This document shows, one piece after another, positions 59,513 through 64,000 of a stretch of 64,000 nucleotides of DNA. This stretch comes from Clostridiales bacterium (GTDB lineage Bacteria > Bacillota > Clostridia > Oscillospirales > Butyricicoccaceae): NCBI GenBank assembly GCA_004555915.1, contig SFJM01000011.1, forward strand, positions 1 through 64,000. Direction: 5' to 3'. The stretch's first letter is position 1, and every line of letters begins with the position of its first letter. The notes below the pieces were generated by a model that did not search any database, had not been told where the DNA came from, and saw nothing but the letters and a program-made list of their open reading frames with translations. The translations under genes were made by a program, and so were the position numbers.

Positions 59513-60772
59513 TTATTTCTCCTGATGGATCACCACAAACAGGCCCTGGCCGGAGCTGGAGGTGATAATCAGCTGGTTATTGTTCACAGATTCCAGCTCA
59601 TATCCCAGGGATTCCATGCCCTCCGTCAGCTTCTGTACCAGGCTGAAATCGTTGTCCACCGCATAATACTCCACCTGGCTGACTTCATCCGCTGCCAGCA
59701 GGTTGGCGGAAGCAGACAGCTCCGGCAGTGTGGACTCTCCTTCCGCTGCAATGACAAACGCATAGCTGTTGGATGCCACGGCATCCGGAATGCGGATATT
59801 CTCCAGCAGCGCCGCCTGATCTCCCCGCCGTTCCACCGCAGGAATATCCGGTTCCTCGATATCCGCCATGGAATTGACATACAGGCCGCCCAGTATACCG
59901 GTGCAGTTCAATACCGTAAACAGGGCCGCTATGGCAACCAGAATCAGGGTAGGAATCCATGTGCCGCGCCGGCGGATGTTTTTGATCTCCTGCGACTGGC
60001 GTTTTGCGTTTTCAATCAGCTTTTCCCGCAGACGTTCCGGCACTTCGCCCTCCTCCATATGGGAAAGGGAACGGCCAATCAGGGTCAGGTCATTCAGATA
60101 TGCCGCACACTGGGGGCATTCCTGAATATGGTCCAGCAGGGCAGCCTTGTCCTCATCCGCGATGCATTCATCCACATACTGGCTGCACAGCTCACGAAAA
60201 TCCTGGCAGAGCTGGCTGTCCTTTCCTTTTTCCCGGATCTGTGTCAGCGCCCCCTGCCGCAGCAGCAGTTCCCGCAGGTTTTTCCGCGCCCGGGACAGAC
60301 GGCGGCGGATGCCATCCTCATCCATGCCCAGAACCTGTCCGGCCGCCATGTCATCCAGCCCGCACAGGTCACGCAGCAGGATGACCTCCCGCTGCTGGCG
60401 CGTCAGACGAAGCAGCTGCGCCTGAATGGCTTCATCCAGCTCCTTTTTCTCGTCATTCCCGCCCTTTTTCACTTCCCGCAGGCGAAATACCGCCATGGTG
60501 CTCTTATTGCCCCGTTTATGCCGCTGGATATCCGCACAGACATTCGCCGTAATACGGAACACCCAGATATACAGCTGAGAATCGGTATTGGCACCGAGCT
60601 TGCGGAAAATCTGCCGGAAAATTTCCACCACGGCCTGTTCCGCCTCATTCTCCTGTCCCAGATACCGCAGGGCATACTGGTATACCCTGGACTCATACAG
60701 GTCCACCAGACGCTCCACCGCCGACACATCGCCGCTGAGAATGCGGTTTACAATACTGTTTTCATCAATCAT
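59513..60772 (-). CDS. ECF sigma factor fused to a membrane anti-sigma domain
   Basis: One 419-aa reading frame with two normally separate functions. Residues 1-90 form sigma region 2 (IVNRILSGDVSAVERLVDLY, YLGQENEAEQAVVEIFRQIF, QLYIWVFRITANVCADIQR). Residues 115-172 form sigma region 4 (LTRQQREVILLRDLCGLDD, then GMDEDGIRRRLSRARKNLRE). Residues 188-235 form an anti-sigma zinc-finger segment with H215-x3-C219-x2-C222. A membrane helix spans about 273-293, followed by about 125 extracytoplasmic residues. It starts 2 bases after dusB, so the two are coupled. No frameshift or stop separates the halves. Confidence 0.85.
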   Translation of the reverse strand: MIDENSIVNRILSGDVSAVERLVDLYESRVYQYALRYLGQENEAEQAVVEIFRQIFRKLGANTDSQLYIWVFRITANVCADIQRHKRGNKSTMAVFRLREVKKGGNDEKKELDEAIQAQLLRLTRQQREVILLRDLCGLDDMAAGQVLGMDEDGIRRRLSRARKNLRELLLRQGALTQIREKGKDSQLCQDFRELCSQYVDECIADEDKAALLDHIQECPQCAAYLNDLTLIGRSLSHMEEGEVPERLREKLIENAKRQSQEIKNIRRRGTWIPTLILVAIAALFTVLNCTGILGGLYVNSMADIEEPDIPAVERRGDQAALLENIRIPDAVASNSYAFVIAAEGESTLPELSASANLLAADEVSQVEYYAVDNDFSLVQKLTEGMESLGYELESVNNNQLIITSSSGQGLFVVIHQEK

Positions 60773-60774
60773 GC

Positions 60775-61752
60775 TCAGCCCTCCAGTTTCGACGCCTGTT
60801 CCAGCAGACGATCCAGCTCCGCAAAGGAATTCAGCTCCGAAATGCATGCCTTCAGCTTTTTGGTGCCCCGGACACCCTTTAAATACCATGCGAAATGCTT
60901 GCGTGCCTGCAGCATGGCAATGTGTTCTCCCTTGTGCTCCGCTGCCAGGGTAATCTGCCGGCGCACGGTTTCCATGCGCTGGGGCAGCGGCGGCAGGGGC
61001 GGGATTTCCTGTCCGTTTTCCATGGCATTGCACTGTCCGAACAGCCACGGATTGCCCAGCGCCCCCCGGCCGATCATCACCGCATCCGCTCCGGTCTCCC
61101 GCAGCAGCTCCATGGCTTTGTCCGGGCTGTCCACATCACCGTTGGCAATCACCGGAATGGATACTGCCTGCTTTACCTGTGCAATAGCCTCCCAGTCCGC
61201 CTTGCCCGCATACATCTGGGTCCGGGTGCGCCCGTGCAGCGTGATGGCCGCCGCACCGGCTGCCTCTGCCATTTTTGCAAATTCCAGATAATTCTGATGC
61301 TCCTCATCCCAGCCCTTGCGGAATTTTACCGTCACCGGTACATCCACCGCCGCCACAACGGCACGGATGATGTCCTCTGCCAGCTTCGGTTTCGTCATCA
61401 GGGCGCTGCCGTCACCGCCCTTGACAATTTTCGGGGCAGGACAGCCCATATTGATATCCACCAGCGCTGCGCCGGAAATGGCCAGTGCCTTCCGTGCCCC
61501 ATCTGCCATATACGCCGGATTACTGCCAAAAATCTGAATCCAGCCCGGTATTTCATTGGGGGCCAGTGACAGCAGCTCCCGTGTTTTTTTATCCTGAAAC
61601 AGCAGGGCCTGGGTGGAAATCATTTCGCTCACCGTCATGGCAGCGCCGCACTCCCGGCAGATCTGCCGGAACGCACGGTCCGTAACCCCTGCCATGGGCG
61701 CCATAATAAACCGTCCCTCTATTGTTACATTTCCAATCTGAAAGCCTGACAT
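60775..61752 (-). CDS. dusB: tRNA dihydrouridine synthase
   Basis: A 325-aa FMN enzyme reducing uridines of the tRNA D loop or arm: MAPMAGVTDRAFRQICRECG, INMGCPAPKIVKGGDGSAL with the catalytic Cys, ITLHGRTRTQMYAGKADW and VIANGDVDSPDKAMELL. The start at 61752 follows AGGAGAGG. A TATAAT lies at 61781-61786 on the minus strand without a clear -35. Confidence 0.95.
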   Translation of the reverse strand: MSGFQIGNVTIEGRFIMAPMAGVTDRAFRQICRECGAAMTVSEMISTQALLFQDKKTRELLSLAPNEIPGWIQIFGSNPAYMADGARKALAISGAALVDINMGCPAPKIVKGGDGSALMTKPKLAEDIIRAVVAAVDVPVTVKFRKGWDEEHQNYLEFAKMAEAAGAAAITLHGRTRTQMYAGKADWEAIAQVKQAVSIPVIANGDVDSPDKAMELLRETGADAVMIGRGALGNPWLFGQCNAMENGQEIPPLPPLPQRMETVRRQITLAAEHKGEHIAMLQARKHFAWYLKGVRGTKKLKACISELNSFAELDRLLEQASKLEG

Positions 61753-61835
61753 ATGACCTCTCCTGTTTTCAAACATATTGATTATAAGTGTAGCATCCTT
61801 TGTTTCGTTTGACAAGTGCCCCTGTCCCGCCACAT

Positions 61836-61863
61836 AAAAAGCCTCCCGGAAGATCCGGGAGGC
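61836..61863 (-). terminator. Intrinsic terminator of the DedA-type gene
   Basis: On the minus strand GCCTCCCGG (61863-61855) pairs with CCGGGAGGC (61849-61841), then TTTTT. Confidence 0.85.
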
Positions 61864-61895
61864 CCGTTCCGTATTCCGTTTGTTTCCGCCCGGAG

Positions 61896-62408
61896 TCATA
61901 CAAATAAATACCCCAGCAGATAGCCCGCCCCAACACATACCGCATTGTAGCAGGTGATTCCCAGCACGCTTGCCATCAGGAACGACACCGGTGAAACCCG
62001 GTAAGCGCCTGCCGGCAGCGGCAGAATCGTGCGTACCACCGGGATAATCCGCCCAAGAAACACCTTCAGGAAGCTGTTCTTCTGCAGAAACGCCTTACAG
62101 CGGCCATTTGCCCTGCGGAATGTCTTACTGCGCCGGTTGAGCCAGTCCAGCAGCGGGTGCCCGCCGGCCCGTCCGATCAGATACAGTACGACCGTACCGG
62201 TCATTCCACCGATAATGGTCAGTAAAACAGCGAGGAAAACAGATATTTCACCATTTGCGGCATAAACGCCTGCCGCAGGCAGAACAACTCCCGCCGGCAT
62301 TCCCGGACAGTTCATTGCCTCCAGACATGTGATAACCAACAGAATCAATACACCATATCGGGACAGCAGTCCCAAGACAGCGGCCAATTCCACGCGGCAA
62401 TCCCTCAC
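61896..62408 (-). CDS. DedA/SNARE-associated family membrane protein
   Basis: A 170-aa polytopic membrane protein with four or five helices. LEAMNCPGMPAGVVLPAAG is the re-entrant loop region, FLGRIIPVVRTILPLPAGAY the conserved second loop with the essential Arg residues. DedA proteins are thought to be proton-dependent lipid (undecaprenyl phosphate or phospholipid) transporters. The start is GTG at 62408, overlapping the stop of the upstream gene by 4 bases (GTGA). Confidence 0.88.
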   Translation of the reverse strand: MRDCRVELAAVLGLLSRYGVLILLVITCLEAMNCPGMPAGVVLPAAGVYAANGEISVFLAVLLTIIGGMTGTVVLYLIGRAGGHPLLDWLNRRSKTFRRANGRCKAFLQKNSFLKVFLGRIIPVVRTILPLPAGAYRVSPVSFLMASVLGITCYNAVCVGAGYLLGYLFV

Positions 62409-62737
62409 TTTCGATTCGATTCCTCTGCGGCATGGGCATTCTTTTCCGGTTCCGACAGCTCTGCCGCAGCATGGGGCTGGTCGGCCGGCTTTTCGTCCTC
62501 ACAAATCGTTTCTTCCTTTGGCCGACGGTTTTCGTAATCCCAGTCGTCCTCCTGCTCCCAGTCCTCATTCAGGATTTCATCCAGCATGGAGCCGGGCTTG
62601 CGGGGCAGACGGCGGATCAGCATCCCGCCAAAGCCAAACACAACAAAAAACATACCGAAGAACAGCAGGATCGGAAACAGCTCCGCTTTTACCTCTGCAC
62701 TCAGTTCAAATAAAGGATACATCTGTATATACTGCAT
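62405..62737 (-). CDS. Small single-helix membrane protein
   Basis: A 110-aa protein with one hydrophobic helix (about 18-42) containing FFGMFFVVFGFGGML, then a charged, Glu/Asp/Lys-rich cytosolic tail of about 65 residues. No known domain. CGGAG lies 8 bases before the ATG. Overlaps the DedA-type gene, so the two probably work together. Confidence 0.7.
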   Translation of the reverse strand: MQYIQMYPLFELSAEVKAELFPILLFFGMFFVVFGFGGMLIRRLPRKPGSMLDEILNEDWEQEDDWDYENRRPKEETICEDEKPADQPHAAAELSEPEKNAHAAEESNRK

Positions 62738-62836
62738 CTGTGTTCTCCGTGTTTCTCTGATTTCCTCTTAGCACCATCATAGCGTTTTTTTCCGGCGGAT
62801 GCAAGCAGGATGTTTTGATTTTACATTCTATTCACA

Positions 62837-62866
62837 GAAAAAAACGGATGCGCCGCAGCACACCCG
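62837..62866 (-). terminator. Intrinsic terminator of spoIIE
   Basis: On the minus strand CGGGTGTGC (62866-62858) pairs with GCGCATCCG (62853-62845, two G-U pairs), then TTTTTTTC. Confidence 0.75.
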
Positions 62867-62896
62867 CTTTCCATATATAAAAACCGCCCGGTACAC

Positions 62897-64000
62897 CTAT
62901 GCGCCCCGTTTGGCCAGGTAAACCACCGCCGCACTCATGTCATCCGGCGCACCTCTGGCGGAGCCTTCCAGTACAATTCTGGCTGCCAGCTCCCGGGCGC
63001 TCAGATGCATGCTGTCCGCCATCAGCTCCTCCACCCAGCCGGCATTTTCACCATCCGCATCCACAATGCCGTCACTGAGCAGCAGCAATGCGTCCCCATC
63101 CCCCATATGGAACTGGGTCACATCCATTTCACCGGATTCCTCCAGCCCGGCAGGCAATGTGGATGACCGGATACGCCGGACACGCACGGTGCCATCCCCA
63201 TCCACTGCCCGTATAAAGCTGGGCGCCGCACCGCATTTGACCGATTCCGCTGTCCCGTTGAACAGATCGATGGTGCCGATATCCAGCGTGACAAATTTTT
63301 TCCCCTGTGTCCGCAGCTTGAGGGCAGGCCCAATCGTGCGCACACAATCGGCTGCCGATATACCGGCACGCAGGAACCGTTCTGCCATGCGCACCGTGCT
63401 TTCGGATTCCTCCCGTGCCTGTTCGCCGGAGCCCATACCGTCTGACAATACAACGCATGCGATGCCCTCCTCTGTGGTAAAGTACCGGATACAGTCACCG
63501 GATACCTGCTGGCCTTCCCGTGTCCGTGTGCCAATGCCCACCGTAATGGTATACGGTTCCTGTTCACGGAACAATAAACTGCTGCCGCCCGGTCCGTGAA
63601 CGGATTCCGGCCCGGTCAGCCTGACGCCCATCAATGCACTCAGGCCGGACAAAAATCCCTCCTTATTACGTACAATCCGGGGGACACATTCACCGGAAAG
63701 CTCAAAATGCAGCCGGCCCCGCCGGTCCCTCCATGCCGCTGCCGTACGGACTCTGCCAAAGGCCTCCGCATAGGTCCGCAGCTCCCGTTCCTTTGTAGGC
63801 AATGCCTCCGGCCCGGCACGCATGCTCTCTCCCACCTGCTTCAGTATCCCGGTAACACCGGCATACTGCTGCGCAATCAGCTTGCGTCCATCCTCATTTT
63901 TCCGTTGTGCCTGCCTGCGCTGGGACAAGGCATCCATGCCTTCATTGAGCGCAAGGACAAAATCGGAAAACCGCAGGCATTGCGCCGCAAAATGTCCCGG
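62897..64000 (-). CDS. spoIIE: Stage II sporulation protein E, C-terminal part (partial)
   Basis: A reading frame open to the right edge (368 codons including the stop visible), so the N-terminus is missing. The visible part has a coiled-coil-like linker and a PP2C phosphatase domain: CVVLSDGMGSGEQAREESES, ALLLLSDGIVDADGENAGW, APDDMSAAVVYL carry the metal-binding Asp and Gly residues. SpoIIE dephosphorylates SpoIIAA to activate sigma-F in the forespore; its ten membrane helices would lie beyond the window. Confidence 0.92.
   Translation of the reverse strand, partial: PGHFAAQCLRFSDFVLALNEGMDALSQRRQAQRKNEDGRKLIAQQYAGVTGILKQVGESMRAGPEALPTKERELRTYAEAFGRVRTAAAWRDRRGRLHFELSGECVPRIVRNKEGFLSGLSALMGVRLTGPESVHGPGGSSLLFREQEPYTITVGIGTRTREGQQVSGDCIRYFTTEEGIACVVLSDGMGSGEQAREESESTVRMAERFLRAGISAADCVRTIGPALKLRTQGKKFVTLDIGTIDLFNGTAESVKCGAAPSFIRAVDGDGTVRVRRIRSSTLPAGLEESGEMDVTQFHMGDGDALLLLSDGIVDADGENAGWVEELMADSMHLSARELAARIVLEGSARGAPDDMSAAVVYLAKRGA

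Noticed and set aside
1..64000. CRISPR array, tRNA, rRNA, prophage or insertion sequence
   Set aside because: I found no regularly spaced repeats, cloverleaf sequences, rRNA segments, phage genes or transposase genes.

Overview
The window looks like chromosome from a spore-forming, anaerobic, low-to-mid GC Firmicute of class Clostridia, probably an Oscillospirales/Butyricicoccaceae-type gut bacterium. The evidence is the Firmicute gene order around S10-spc-alpha and rimP-nusA-infB, a large pyruvate:ferredoxin oxidoreductase, a SpoIIE phosphatase at the right edge, strong GGAGG ribosome binding sites, and many consensus TTGACA-17-TATAAT promoters. The genus is inference. Most genes lie on the minus strand.

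Layout, left to right. 0.2-3.8 kb: a ferrous-iron uptake cluster (two feoA, feoB, a Cys-rich FeoB-associated peptide) with three copies of one palindromic operator. 3.9-9 kb: a tRNA methyltransferase (mnmM), a CpXC protein, a MITE-like repeat, small proteins, the infC-rpmI-rplT operon with a leader attenuator, a DUF1292 gene, a structured RNA that may be 6S RNA, and a 33-aa protein with its own promoter and terminator. 9-18.4 kb: comM, nifJ, a DUF6506 gene and a three-gene glycolipid/cell-envelope operon (glycosyltransferase, polysaccharide deacetylase, flippase-like membrane protein). 18.4-26.5 kb: a PfkB kinase, an acyl-ACP thioesterase followed by a degenerate MNT-HEPN pair, a glycoside-hydrolase-like lipoprotein, a NifX/NifB-type protein, a phospholipase-C-like protein, a radical SAM enzyme, an acidic low-complexity protein and an aromatic-acid-exporter-like protein. 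26.5-31.8 kb: the lower-glycolysis cluster pgk-tpiA-gpmI-eno, without gapA. 31.9-43.3 kb: trmL-degV, the rimP-nusA-ylxR-ylxQ-infB-rbfA-nrnA-truB-ribF operon, and a Wzx-type flippase. 43.5-59.4 kb: the S10-spc-alpha superoperon (31 genes, rpsJ to rplQ). 59.5-64 kb: dusB with an ECF sigma factor fused to a membrane anti-sigma domain, a DedA-type protein, a small membrane protein, and the 3' part of spoIIE.

Most of the window is core translation, transcription and energy metabolism. The less ordinary parts are the sigma/anti-sigma fusion (59513-60772), the repeated DtxR-like operator in the feo locus, the structured RNA at 8371-8514, several hairpin-rich leaders and intergenic gaps in ribosomal operons, and a degenerate MNT-HEPN pair. 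I see no CRISPR array, tRNA, rRNA, prophage or insertion sequence. All assignments were read by eye from sequence; no database search or folding program was run.
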